Part shown: positions 1 through 23,915 of the stretch, piece after piece | Layout of the letters: the number at the start of each line of letters is the position of its first letter | Position numbering within the stretch: position 1 is the stretch's first letter | Source: Portulaca oleracea | Taxonomy: Eukaryota; Streptophyta; Magnoliopsida; Caryophyllales; Portulacaceae | NCBI GenBank assembly: GCA_029582165.1 | Contig: CM055884.1 | Span: 14,140,537-14,204,536, forward strand | Direction: 5' to 3' | Length of the DNA: 64,000 nt | Program-made: the position numbers and the translations under genes | The notes under the pieces: generated by a model | Seen by the model: the letters and a program-made list of their open reading frames with translations, nothing else | Told to the model about the DNA's origin: nothing | Database searches by the model: none

Positions 1-506
1 TGTTGAATTTACCCGTACAAGAAGATTATTAACGAAAGAAATAACTTAATCAAGGAATGTTATGCATTAATTTGACATCTGAGTCAACTTTTTATAGAAT
101 AAGGCAGCAGTAATTAAAAAGGTAGCTCCGGAAGACATCAAGAGGCCGCACACCAAGACCTATCGGCTTTCTCCTAACCACCTCTGACTCTGATCCAAGC
201 AAACTCATAAGCATTGGCACTTACATTTACAAGCAGGCAAGGGCTGGGGGAGAGGGGCAAACATTTCCTTCCTGAACATCTACACAACAGGAGTAAAATA
301 ATGCAATTGAGAAAAATACCCCAAAATTAAATAAATAAATAACAGTAACTGTCACTGTAAGTATCATCCAACTTTAATACACAAACTCCCAGCAACGACC
401 ATGTTGGCTGTATATAACTCAAACTATCTTCTCAGTTCTCTGGTCACAACACCTTTAGATTGCATGCAGCATACTGCCATGATGCCCAGAAGACTTTGAC
501 ATTCTT
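1..506 (-). other. 3' UTR and downstream flank of the CBL gene
   Basis: This stretch lies directly downstream (minus strand) of the CBL stop codon at 507-509. It contains no open frame of note and no recognisable transposon. Part of it must be 3' UTR, but no convincing plant polyadenylation signal fixes the transcript end, which may lie outside the window. Confidence 0.5.
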
Positions 507-12994
<12,488 letters not shown>

Positions 12995-13400
12995 GGTCTT
13001 TTCCAGAAGTCAAAACACACCATACGTATACAATGACAAACCTAGGAAGCAAGAATAAGGTTGTTAAAGAAAGATTACCATACGACTAAAGAAAATTGAG
13101 GGCAAAAACAAGGGGCAAAAGCCTCTTATCCTCTACTTCCTTCTTCGAAGCCTATCTGTGAATGTGGCTCAACTAATAATTAGGGTTGATACCGACCCCC
13201 TTCATAGTCGCTGGCGAAGGATCCAACACCGAGGTGTGGGGGTACCGGTGGATTCACGATTGTAGCTGTTTAGGGTTATCACCGTTCGATCTCCTCTTTC
13301 AATCGCGCTGAGTCGGAAAAGGGTTGCTGGAACCGGGCGCGATCAAGCTTTTCTCCTGCGAGCCTTCCCTGCTGAAATGAAAACCACGCACCCCCAATAT
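12995..13400 (-). promoter_or_regulatory. CBL 5' UTR region with a possible leader intron
   Basis: Upstream of the ATG at 12992-12994, the minus strand shows a good acceptor (TTCTTGCTTCCTAG, near 13042). A possible donor, GTCG then GTATCA, lies at 13193. The sequence at about 13193-13380 is richer in G+C than its surroundings, as expected of a 5' UTR exon. A leader intron is known in CBL2/3 relatives. Transcript start and splice sites are inferred only. Confidence 0.4.
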
Positions 13401-13503
13401 TTTACGCCTCACAAAATAACAAATATTTTATAAAACAAGTATTTACACTCTCATGCTTGATTTGATTTTGACATAAATAAATTAGTATATTAGTAGATTG
13501 GGA

Positions 13504-13910
13504 GATTCTACCATAGTTGAATTTATTTTCAACTATGGTAGTTGAAATGTATAATTACCTTTAATTTTGTTATTAAAAATCAAAATTAATATATATATTT
13601 ACCATAGGACTTGTTACAATAATTAAATCTATATGTTAAGTTATAATTTTTTACAAAATTAAATATTTTAAAGGAAATTATACCATAGTTGACCTTTTTC
13701 TCAACTATCGTAGTTGAAAAGTGAAAATACCATTAATTTTAACATAAAAATTCAAAATCAATGTAGGTTGATCAAAGTAACTTGATACAATAATTAACAA
13801 TGTTTAGGAGGATATAAATCTTTTTAAAAAATATGATTTATTTTTAATAAATGAATGGAATAAAATTTTCAACTACCATAGTTGAAAATAAATTCAACTA
13901 TAGTAGAATT
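13504..13910. mobile_element. MITE with compound hairpin ends, about 407 bp
   Basis: The ends match in inverse over about 43 bp, beginning ATTCTACCATAGTTGAAT. Each end is itself a small hairpin (TAGTTGAA against TTCAACTA). A third copy of the hairpin lies at about 13680-13720. No coding sequence; the target duplication is unclear. The next element begins only 8 bp beyond its right end. Confidence 0.75.
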
Positions 13911-13918
13911 TTCAATGT

Positions 13919-14227
13919 TAAGGCTGTCAAAAAACTGTCCGACCCGAAGATTTGGTTCAGTCCGACCCGAAAAAAAGCGGGTATGGTCATAAAATTTCCG
14001 TCTGAATTTTTACATTGACCAATTTGACCGGAAATTCGAACACAATATTTTCCAATTTTCTATTGTCCGAACCCGGTTTAGACCCGAATTCATGCTTGTC
14101 CGATTTGTCCGTCCCGAGTCCGACTCGGAAAATGTTCCAAAAACTGGGTATTGGACATCAAGTTTTCGTCCGATGTCCGATTCGTCCGAATCCGGATTGA
14201 CCCGGACCCGAATTTTTGACAGCCCTA
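13919..14227. mobile_element. Non-autonomous hAT-like element, 309 bp
   Basis: The ends TAAGGCTGTCAAAAA and TTTTTGACAGCCCTA are inverse complements with one gap. Flanking 8-mers TTCAATGT and ATGAATGT agree at 6 of 8 positions, fitting a decayed 8-bp hAT duplication. The interior is dominated by CCGACCCGA-type repeats, common in small plant hAT derivatives. Confidence 0.7.
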
Positions 14228-14235
14228 ATGAATGT

Positions 14236-15829
14236 GAATGAGAGTGAACACAAAAATGGAGGAGGCGGAGGAGATCGTTGAGAAATTAAATCATTGACTA
14301 ATTTATTTGTGCATAATTAATTTATAAATAGAGATAAATAGACAAATAAAAAAATACACAACTATTAATACATTGGCTTGTGAGTTATGGTATAAAAATG
14401 AAATAAGCCACAAAACGAGAGAAAAATATTCACTTGTGTGGTTATGTATGAAGGGTAAAAATTTTGGAATATTTGATTAATTAATATATCAAACATTATG
14501 TGAATTATTTTCTTGTTCTTGTTATATATAAAATGCATGTATATTTTTTGCATTTTAATCCTCAACTTATTTGAATGAACAATTTAAGAATGAATATTAA
14601 TGAATAATATATAGTGTAATAAGGTAAGAGTTAACCATGCTTGTGTAAGGGACAGGCTAGGAAAAAAAACAAAACTATTACACATTTTTTGTTGGGTCGA
14701 TTTCAATCTCAAAAAAAAAAATTTGAAACTTTTTGGAAATTTTATCGGAAATAATTAAGAACACGTAATAAAATACAGGTATAACAAGTGTCTCCGCACA
14801 TCGGAGGTTCATGCTGATTTCAAGATTGCAATAATATATTTGGGTGCAGTTAGTTTTTTAGGCTAAATTTTTTGTAAGAGCAAATATCCAAAATCTTTTC
14901 TACCTCCTTCTACTTAAGTACGTCTATATAAACTACATAAGTATATATAATTTTTAAACTTCTAAAATAATTTATTACCTCTTTTTACATAAATTACCCA
15001 AACATACTTAAATCTACCTAACTTTACTTATCCAACTTCTACATATACACCAAAAGAACATGAATTTAGTTCGAGTTTTTACATTGATAGGTTTGACTGG
15101 TAGTTTAAGAATAATTTTTTAAAGTTCGTTGACGAGCCTGACTCCACATAAATTTAGGTTTATATGAATTGTTTGATTTAAAAGTACTAAAAAAATATTG
15201 CACGCCAATTTTTTTTCAACTTTAAATTGGTATGCATCTAAGAAGATCTGAATATGAAGGCTCACTTTAATCTTTCAATACTAACATCAAACAAAGAAAA
15301 AGCACAAAAGGGAAAAAAATAGGTATGCATCTCATGAATATAACGTTTGGGTTTAAGGAAGGAACAAACATGAGAGAGTAGCTCAAACAGAGAAATGAAA
15401 AGGGAAGGCGGTAAAATGACAGATGATGTTAAGCTATCAAGGAAGACAATGGGTATTGACTAACACATGTGGTAAAAACCACCTAATAAAAGAAGGCATG
15501 TAGCTGTGAAAACAAGCAGACACACAACTTGCATACGAACAAAAAAAAGTGGTGGAAAGTGTCCATTTTAATATATGGTAAAGAAAATTTCGATCAATCT
15601 TTCAAATAAACTTTCTAACCTTATTAAGAAGAAAATTATAACATGGCTTTAAAATTTATTTCAGTAGAAGGTAACTCTTGATAAGATTAAAAGTAATTTA
15701 CTAAGGTCAGTTGTATGGAAAATGATCTATATTAGGTCATTATAATTTGTTTTCTACAAAAGGCAAGATCAAAAATTTACACTTAGAAGGTTTTCTGCTA
15801 GACCCAGGACATATAAGACATCTTGGATC
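14236..15829. other. AT-rich intergenic sequence, nothing recognised
   Basis: About 1.6 kb of very AT-rich DNA upstream of the CBL gene. No open frame with family resemblance, RNA gene or clear repeat was seen. Confidence 0.6.
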
Positions 15830-16637
15830 AGGGTCGGATCTATATTAGAATGAGTGGTGTCAACTGACACCACTATAATTTTTTGTAAAAAAAAAAAGAA
15901 TCTGTTTCATAAAAGGAAAACAACATTGCAATATAAATAGTTTGACACCATTGAACATTTGAAAGATATGCGTAGTTCGTTGGTATTGTAAGTGTGTGGC
16001 TTGATTTTCATGGTAGAGGTCACAAGTTCGAGCTCTTGTTGAGACTCTTATCTGTTTTCCTTTTTTTTAAAAAAAAAACAAGACGAATTGGAGGCCGATT
16101 TATGAACACTGTTTATCGATTGTATTTGTATAAATTTTGTGAATAAGTAAATTTTAAACTTATAAATTTTATGAACACTGTTAATTGCTTGTTGTGAGAA
16201 TGAGTAAATTTTGTGAAATTATCATTTTTAAACGTATAAATTGAATTATATACTACTAATGTAAAATTGTGAAGGTTCTTAAGTGCTTGAATGAAATTTT
16301 TTAGTTCATTAGATTCATGAAATGTGTTATAGTATATGAATTATGAAATTGTGGATGTTTATAATGTAATTTTTAATTTCAATTTAAGGCATGCAAATAA
16401 AATAGATTAAGGTGGCTATCATGGATCGTTTTCAAAAGTCGTATGACCATGGATCAGCAGTATATTTATGTATTAGTTATTTAATGTCACTTTCAATGTT
16501 AATTTTTGTTGTTTATTTTACCGTTTAATTTTTTAAAATTTGGGCCGCTTAGTTTTACTTTTTTAAATCGATCAAAAATTCTTTTTCAAAACAAATCACT
16601 CCTGACACCACTCACTTTGGATCCTGGATTCGCCACT
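15830..16637. mobile_element. Non-autonomous TIR element, 808 bp (MULE- or hAT-like)
   Basis: The left end AGGGTCGGATC and the complement of the right end AGTGGCGAATC are variants of one terminus. Both ends then carry GAGTGGTGTCA. Flanking 10-mers ATCTTGGATC and ATCTTAGATG match at 8 of 10 positions, suggesting a decayed 9-10 bp target duplication. Inside, ACAAGTTCGAGCTC near 16020 resembles a tRNA B box. No transposase is present. Confidence 0.65.
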
Positions 16638-16849
16638 ATCTTAGATGTATTTGGTCGACCCATTCCGAGCCTTTACAATTATCGTACCTTTGTGAGTGAC
16701 CTCTTGTATGCTCCCGTCACATAGAGTGATATTTAATTTCATTCCTTCATCTAGTTGGACATAGGAGTTCTTATATCCAATCATATGCTTGAGAAACCAC
16801 TATCTACATACTATACATCTTCTTTCCCTTATTTCCCTTGCTAAGTTTT

Positions 16850-17532
16850 AAGGCAAGAGTAGAAGATGTTTTTTGTTCATCCAACCAAATCACCTCTCTT
16901 TGTGAAGTTTGCTTCTTCACGTTATTGGTTCCTATAATCACGTATGTGATGGGTGTGGCAAGTGCGTTCTTTACACTTGTATTTAAAATTGTTGGTATTG
17001 TGGTTGCTCATTTTGCACAATCTGCAATATGGATTAGAGTTATTATCACGACTTCCTTGATTTTCATAATTTACTCTCCTGCGACCTCGATGGCCCCTTT
17101 TTTCTTTGAAATTTCAATCAAAGTCACTTTCTTTCTTTCTCCATCGCCTGTAAATCTTAGTTTTGCGTGAAATGCTTGTTCTAGTGGCTTATTAAATCTA
17201 CTTATCTTCTCTTCGTGTGCTTGAAGGAAATCCATCAACTCCATTAGAGTAAGCGCTAATAAGTCTTTTGACTCTTTAATGGCAGCAACTATATGAACGA
17301 ATTTTGTCGGAACACCTCGTAATACCTTCTGGACCACCTTTTTATTTTCAACCATGTCTCCATATAGTTTCATTTGATTAATTTTATTGGAGACACGAGT
17401 GAAAAATACTTGAGTAGTCTCTTCTTCTTTCATTAAAATGTTGTCAAACTCTCTTCACACAGTATGGAGTTTGATAGATGTCATCTTTGCAGAGCCTCTA
17501 CATGCTTCACTTAAAGTGGTTCATGCTTCATT
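16850..17532 (-). pseudogene. Ty1/copia gag fragment (downstream part)
   Basis: The minus-strand frame 17071-17433 encodes copia-type Gag text (TRVSNKINQMKLYG, VVQKVLRGVPTKF), the UBN2-like capsid of plant copia elements. Past a stop, another frame gives a zinc-knuckle-like stretch (YCRLCKMSNHNTNN then YKCKERTC, about 16930-17000). No protease or polymerase follows. The gag is cut by the gypsy element that begins at 17538; its upstream remainder lies at 32537-32641. Confidence 0.8.
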
Positions 17533-17537
17533 TGTTG

Positions 17538-18391
17538 TGATGGAGATCCGTCCAACTCGCCAAATCCAAAGGATGTCCAGTTCGTTCACATGGAAGTAGA
17601 GAAGGCCCTAGAAGAAGGATCCATTAAGGAGGCTCAACGACCAACTCATGTGGTGTGCTCTATATTCCAAGAAGGCGTCCAAACTAGCTAAAAGGAGGAG
17701 CGAGTCACGTGCAAGGGACGTCCTAGAAGAGAAATTAGGAGTATTTTTATTTTCCTTATTAGTAGTTAAGTTAGTTATAGATATTTTCCTTATTAGTAGC
17801 TAAGTTTGTTATAAGGCATAATGCCAAATATTATTAAGTAGCTTAGGCATCAAGTAGAGGAGTCTAGAAGAGTCTAGAAGGAGATAATCCTAGTCTTAGG
17901 CGTTTGTTTGTAACTAATCCAATTAGGATTAGGAAAAGCCAAAGGGAATCCTAGAAGGATTCATCTTAGGCTGCTTAGGCGTCAAGTTTAGTAATTCTAG
18001 AAGGATTAGGTCTTAGTCTAGTATATAAGGAGGTTTGTAATGTCCAAAGAGGACACACAACTTTTGAATTATGAATACAAAACAAGCTTTTGCTCATCCT
18101 GAGAGTTTTCCTCTTTCCCTTTCTATTATTGTATCTTGAATTGGCTATTCAAGTGGTGAGGTAGAGCTTGTTCCAATACTTAGAAGGTGTTTCTGTAACT
18201 AAGTAGAAGAATAAGAAGCCCTAGGGATTAGACTTGTGGTATTTCTGTATCAAGTTCAATTCCCTTGAACTATCCAAACTATCTATTCATACCGTAGGCC
18301 TTATGTCGTCCTTACCCTCACCTAAGTCGGTTGCACGTCTCCTTGATGTGTAATTGATCTCAAACCCTAGCTTTGCATCAGTTATACATCA
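17538..18391 (+). repeat. 5' LTR of the chromovirus-type element
   Basis: Begins TGATGGAGATCC and ends GTTATACATCA; equal in length to the 3' LTR at 31678. In the first 350 bases the two differ at about fifteen positions by eye, so the insertion is not recent. A TATA box lies at 18022-18028. Confidence 0.95.
18022..18029 (+). promoter_or_regulatory. TATA box of the LTR promoter
   Basis: TATATAAG lies in the second half of the 5' LTR and is conserved in the 3' LTR at 32162. It is the likely core promoter of the element. Confidence 0.6.
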
Positions 18392-18395
18392 AAAT

Positions 18396-18407
18396 TGGTA
18401 TCAGAGT
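18396..18407 (+). other. Primer binding site (initiator tRNA-Met type)
   Basis: TGGTATCAGAG begins four bases after the 5' LTR. It matches the plant initiator tRNA-Met 3' end used by many gypsy and copia elements. Confidence 0.9.
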
Positions 18408-18501
18408 TTAGGTTTCTTCTCAGTACAACCAAAACGACCAAAACACATCCCAAATACATCCAAAACACATTCCTTCTAAACCTAAACACATTACCATCAT
18501 C

Positions 18502-19240
18502 ATGGCCAGTAGTAGCAACTCTAAACCCACTCATGAAGAGCTAGAGAAGAAGGTGGAGTTTCTTTCAAAGTAGCTTGAACGATACATGCATCTGCAACGA
18601 AAGGAACTTGGAGATTCAGAAGAAGAAGGCTCCTACACTAAGGGTCCTGGAGAAAGTGAAGAAGTAGAAGCTGAAAGCCCTCCTAGAAGGTTTCGTCCAC
18701 CTAGACGTGAACCAAGGGAAGAGAGGCTTGATTTCAAAGTTGATATTCCAAAATTTGAAGGTAATCTTGATCCTGAAGTTTTTCTTGATTGGATTCAAAC
18801 TGTGGAGAGAGTCTTTAATATGAAAGATGTTCCTGATGACAAGAAGGTCAAGTATATTGCTCTTAAACTTCGAAAACATGCTAGTATTTGGTGGACTAAC
18901 TTACAGAAGAAGAGACAACATGTTGGGAAAGAAAAGATTCGAACTTGGGGGAAGTTGAAGAAGAAACTTCACTCTAAGTTTTCTTCTTGTGAGCTATTTC
19001 AAAGACAACTACTTTAAGCTTTAACAACTCACCTAAGGAAGCAAAAGTATCGAAGAATACAACAAGGAATTCGAGCACTTACTGTGGAGATGTGATCTAA
19101 AGGAGGATGAACCTCAAACACTTGTGAGGTACTTAGCTGGATTGAACGAAGGGATAAGGTATGTTGTGGAACTTCAACCCTATACGACACTTGATGAATT
19201 GAGTACTTTAGCTCATAAAGTGGAACAACAATGAAAGAGA
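18502..19240 (+). pseudogene. Gag of the chromovirus-type element
   Basis: Starts at the ATG at 18502 (MASSSNSK). A TAG at 18571 interrupts the frame, which reopens to 19017. Capsid text of the Retrotrans_gag family is clear: DFKVDIPKFEGNLDPEVFLDW and then KYIALKLRKHASIWWTN. A frameshift near 19000 moves the rest into another frame (KEFEHLLWRCDLKEDEP; GLNEGIRYVVELQPYTT). The protein would have packaged element RNA into particles; in this copy it cannot be made intact. Confidence 0.85.
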
Positions 19241-19405
19241 AGGGGGAAGGAGTTGTCGAGCAAAAACCCTACAAGCCAAAGAACCCCATACTCACCCCAT
19301 CCATACACTCCATAAAAGAATACCATTCCACCCAAAGTACCGTCCATCAAAACTCCACAAAATAGCCAGCCCCAAACACCCCAAAAACCTATTCAAACCC
19401 CACCC

Positions 19406-20280
19406 ATGGATAGGAGGAGATGCTTTAGGTGCCAAGGACTTGGCCATATTACATCCGAATGCCCTAAGAAGAGAGTAGTCACTCTCATGGAGTACCAAAC
19501 CGCTCTATTTGTTGAACCTGAACCAGAATACGTAGAAGAAGAGGTGGTAGATGATCAAGGGGATTCTATGATTGAAGAAGAGGTTGTAGAGGAACCATAT
19601 GAAGGGGAGATGTTGGTTGTGAGGAGAGTCCTTAGTAGCTCTCACGTTCCTGAAGATCAACAACAACGAGAAGCTATCTTTCATTCTCGGTGCACTGTCA
19701 AGGGAAAAGTTTGTTCTTTTATTATTGATGGTGGAAGTTGTACTAACGCAGCTTCTCTCACTATGGTGAACAAGCTCAACTTCAAACTAGCCCTCATCCT
19801 ACGCCATACACCATCCAATGGCTCAATCAGGGCAAAGGATTACAAGTGAATCAACGGTGTTTGGTAAGCTTTTCCATTGGTACATCTTATCAAGATTCAT
19901 TATGGTGTGACGTTATTCCAATGGATGCCTGTCATATTTTGCTTGGAAGACCATGGTTATTTGACAGGAGTGTGACATATGATGGGAGAGCTAATACTTA
20001 CACACTTGTGATCCACAACAAGAAGATCATACTAGCCCCTCTTAAACCATCCCATCCGTCCCTACCCAAAGAGAAAGAGCCTAGTCTCATTACCTTTATG
20101 ACCACTGAACATCATGAGTTTAGTGAGCATAAGGAACTTATTCTCTTAGACTTAAACACAAACCCTAGCCCCACAAACTCTAGCTCCACAAACAGCCACC
20201 TTCTCGTCACCCCTCTTTTGGAACAATACTCCCATGTGTTCCCAGGAGAGATGCCTCCAGGCTTACCCCCCCAAACATGA
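19406..20280 (+). pseudogene. Nucleocapsid knuckle and protease region
   Basis: Open frame 19406-19849 has one CCHC zinc knuckle (CFRCQGLGHITSEC). An acidic linker follows, then the aspartic-protease start FIIDGGSCTNAAS, where DGGS stands in place of the usual D-S/T-G. A stop at 19847-19849 and a shift move the protease C-terminus to 19846-20280 (HILLGRPWLFDRSVTYDG). The LLGRPW motif is typical of gypsy proteases. Confidence 0.8.
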
Positions 20281-21100
20281 AATCCAACACAAGATTGATC
20301 TTATTCCTGGATCGGTCTTACCTAATAAGCCTGCAAACCGTATGAATCCAAGTGACACTCAACAGGTTCAAAGACAAGTAGATGAGCTCCTAGCAAAGGG
20401 GATGATCAGGGAGAGCCTTAGTCCTTGTGTATTGATTGTAGAGCTATTAACAAAATTACTATCAAGTATAGGTTTCCTATTCCTAGACTTGAAGATTTAT
20501 TGGATGAGCTCTATGGTGCCCAAGTCTTTTCAAAGATTGATCTACGTAGTGGGTACTACCAAATCAGAATTCAAGAAGGGGATGAATGGAAAACAACATT
20601 CAAAACCAAGGGAGGTCTATACGAATGGTTAGTCATGCCTTTTGGTCTAACTAATCCACCTCTACTTTTATGAGATTGATGAACCAGGTTTTGAAGCCCC
20701 TTATTAGCAAGTGTGTTGTCGTCTACTTTGATGACATACTTGTGATAGCAAGATTGAAGAGGACCACGTCAATCATCTTACATTGGTCTTGAATATTCTG
20801 GACCAAGAGAAGTTATATGGCAATCTAGCTAAGTGTCACTTCTTCACCAACAAAGTAGTCTTTCTTGGCTACGTACTCTCGGCTGATGGGATCCAAGTTG
20901 ATGAAGAAAAGATCAAAGATATCAAGGAGTGGCCTACTCCTACTAGTATTCATGAAGTAAGAAGCTTCCACGGCTTAGCCTCTTTCTATAGGAGGTTTGT
21001 GAAGCACTTTAGTGCTATTCTAGCACCCATGACCGAGCTATTGAAATCTAAAGAGTTTTCATGGACACAAGCAGCCCAACAAGCCTTCGAAACTATAAAA
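20281..21100 (+). pseudogene. Reverse transcriptase of the chromovirus-type element
   Basis: Gypsy RT text is split over several frames: [20 protein letters not shown], motif A in [15 protein letters not shown] with its catalytic Asp, VMPFGLTN, and the YFDD box near 20728. The thumb/connection begins in 20783-21100 (LGYVLSADGIQVDEEKI, RSFHGLASFYRRFV). At least two frameshifts break it. RNase H is cut at 21105 by the inserted solo LTR and resumes at 29995. Confidence 0.88.
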
Positions 21101-22173
21101 GAAAGTGATGTAAATCAGCCCACGCTAAATTCCCTAAGCCCAATCAAGAAGGCCCAATGGAAGCTACAAGCTACAAGCTACAGATAGGGTCCTTCATCAA
21201 AGGACTTCATCCAATACAGGCCCAATAAGGAAGATTTGGTTCAATTACACTAAGTGAGCCAAAGGAGGAAGATACAAAGTAGGAGTCCAAAGGCCCATAC
21301 ACATGGTGTGCTTCCTGTTCCAAGAGGATGTCCAAACATCCTAAAGTGGGCCCAATATAACGCCAAGAAGTCCAAAACACACGTCCAAGATCGTTCAAGA
21401 TTTCAAGGGAATTTCACATATTGATCTTTTGGATGTAACTTCATTAATTTTAGCTTTTAATTGTTTTAGTGTGATTTAAATTATATTTATAGTTTTAGAA
21501 TAATGTAAGATGCCAAGTAAGTTATAAACTTGAGCATCAAATCATAGGAGTGTGTGTGTGTCACATGTGGTAGATTAATTTAGGCGTCAATTTTGGTTGT
21601 TATCCTAGATAAGGTTGGCTATTTTGTAACTAATCCATATTGGATTAGGAAATCCAATTTCAATTAGGATAAGGTTGTTGTAACCAACTCCCCTTTGGAT
21701 AAGGAGTCCTAATCCAAGAGGAGATTGGAGTAGTTAGGTGTTTAGTACTAGAAAACCTTGGCTTGCACGCCAAGTAGGCCTATTCCTAGTCATATTAGAC
21801 TGGCTTGCACGCTAAGTCTAGAGTCACAGTCCCTATAGGACTCTATTAGTATAAATAGCTAGGCTTGTAGCCTTTCAAAGGCAACCCCTTTTGAAATATG
21901 AATACAATCAAGCTTCTATCTTACCCCCTGAGTGTTTCGTGAGAACCTCGTGATCTCTTATATTGTATCTTGGTACGACACCCAAATGGTTAGGAAGAGC
22001 TTGATCCTAAACCTAGGTTGAAGATCAAGTTAGCCCTAGGGTTTCTATCATGTGGATTCAAGTTAGATCCCTTGATCTATCCCGTCATTATCTTTCTATC
22101 AATATAGTTAAGATAATCACACTGTTACCTTTCTATCAATATAGTTAAGGTAAACCCTAGCCTCTTATCTTTC

Positions 22174-23903
22174 TGTACAACGGTTTGTTAGACCTCGGTA
22201 TTGTCGTTCTCTCTCAAGGAGCTGGCGGCCTTGGTCAAAGAATCTAGGTCAACGGTCGGGATAAGATTGCTAAGGTAAGTGTACAACGGTTTGCAGGCCG
22301 GTGTAAAATGTCGAACTCAGGGAGCTTGTGGCCTAAATTCTCGTATTTTGTTTCGGTTTTAGCCTTGAATCGAGAAATAAATTACGGAGCAAAGATCACT
22401 TTGATTATGACAAAATTAAAACTAGAAAGATGATTAACTAGGTGATAATTAGACAAAGAGAGGTTCGGGGGTTTTAGACACTTAAAGGAATCTTTGATCA
22501 AGGAGTTTTCATGACTAAAGCGCATAAAGTTGGATTTATCCATGGAACAACGCGGGAAAGGGGCCACGATGAATCTCCTCCCTCGAGGAAGATTCAAATT
22601 AACTACCCTATGTCCACCATGGACCATCGGGGTTGAGAATTGCGTTAATTCCTAGTTAAGCCTACACTTACCCTCGTAAGCGTAGACCTAACTATCCCAC
22701 TCTAGGCTTCCCACTGAGTGTATAACGATTCAAAGAGCTCTCGGACCTTGAACCGCCACCCCCAATGAGAAGACACCAAGTGGAAATAGACTCCAACTAA
22801 AACACACTTTAATCAATAAACACCTTAGCCAAAACCCATTAAGGCCTTAATCACCCCCTCACCTCAAGGAAGATTAGCCTCTAGACATGGTGGAGAAATT
22901 AGCAACACACAACCAATAAAACCCTAGCATGGTTCTACTCAAAGGATGGATATTAAAACTAACCACTATGATTAACAACATAAAACTACACTAAACACAA
23001 GCAACAAAGCATTTGGAAACATTAAAATGAGGAGAAAAGAGATTATACCTAAATGGATGAGCAATAAATTGGCAATAAATGAAGAGCAATAATACCCAAA
23101 TGATGAAGAGCAATTGGCCTTGATTGAAGAAAGTAATTAATCAACAAAGTAGAAGTTAATCCCCCAAAAGCTAATCCTAAAACTCTTGAAAGATAGAAGA
23201 TGTAAAGGGAAAGAAAATAAAGCTCCAGAAAAACTCCCCTTTGAAAGTGACAAGACGGCCTAATTAAAACCAAGGGGAAGAAGGCCAGAACACAGTCGTT
23301 TTGGCCGAAAATTATGCAGGAAATAAGGTCGTCGCGAACGCTACGGACATCGTAGCGTTCGTTACGACCCAAAGCAGGCGAACATTTCAGCTCCAAGGCG
23401 TCCGCTACGCCCAGCGTCGCGATCCAGTCAATCATCCGTAGCGAACGCTACGACCGTCAGAAGGAAAACTTGGAAAATCAGGGCTTCATCGTAGCGGGCG
23501 CTATGAATGGGGTAGCGACCGCTACGGCCTTGGGCAGAACCTTCTGCCTGGGCTCGTAATGATCGCTACAATAGGCGTAGCGACCGCTACGCTCTTCAGC
23601 TGTTGTAGCGAATGCTACGAGCCTGGATGCCCCCATATTTAGCCTTTTGGCCCGAAATCCCTCTCCTTTACGCACGGCTGGTCTCCCTTGCTTCCCGGGT
23701 CTTCACCACGGCATCAAATCGGCTCCAAAGGTCTCGGGATGACCGAGTTATCGCCTTTTTCCGCAACTTCGCCCCCTTTTATTATTCTCCGAACTTAAAA
23801 CCTAAAAATCACAAAACACGTAATAAATAACCATTTTATTAGGGAACGGCAATAGACTTGAGCGTAAATGAGTGGTATTTAGCCCCTAAAATGGGACTAA
23901 ACA
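22174..23903 (-). repeat. 3' LTR of the Athila-like element
   Basis: Begins TGTACAACGG and ends GGGACTAAACA on the plus strand. About two dozen substitutions separate it from the other LTR by eye. Its 24-bp shorter length is explained by one 21-bp and one 3-bp indel. Confidence 0.93.
23328..23620. repeat. CGTAGCG/CGCTACG palindrome array (3' LTR)
   Basis: About nine copies of GTAGCG or its complement are arranged as short dyads such as CGTAGCGAACGCTACG and GTAGCGACCGCTAC in about 290 bp. The region is GC-rich within an AT-rich LTR. The counterpart in the 5' LTR is at 28999-29312. Confidence 0.85.
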
Positions 23904-23915
23904 CCCCCCCACACT
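23904..23915 (-). other. Polypurine tract of the Athila-like element
   Basis: On the minus strand AGTGTGGGGGG abuts the 3' LTR, the usual plus-strand primer position. Confidence 0.85.

Noticed and set aside
15970..16035. tRNA gene suggested by the B-box-like string
   Set aside because: No cloverleaf or acceptor stem could be drawn; kept only as a feature of the TIR element.
22382..23435. Minus-strand frames of 81 and 128 codons that also occur at 28051-29107
   Set aside because: They are LTR sequence of the Athila-like element; the repetition reflects the two LTRs, not a gene pair.
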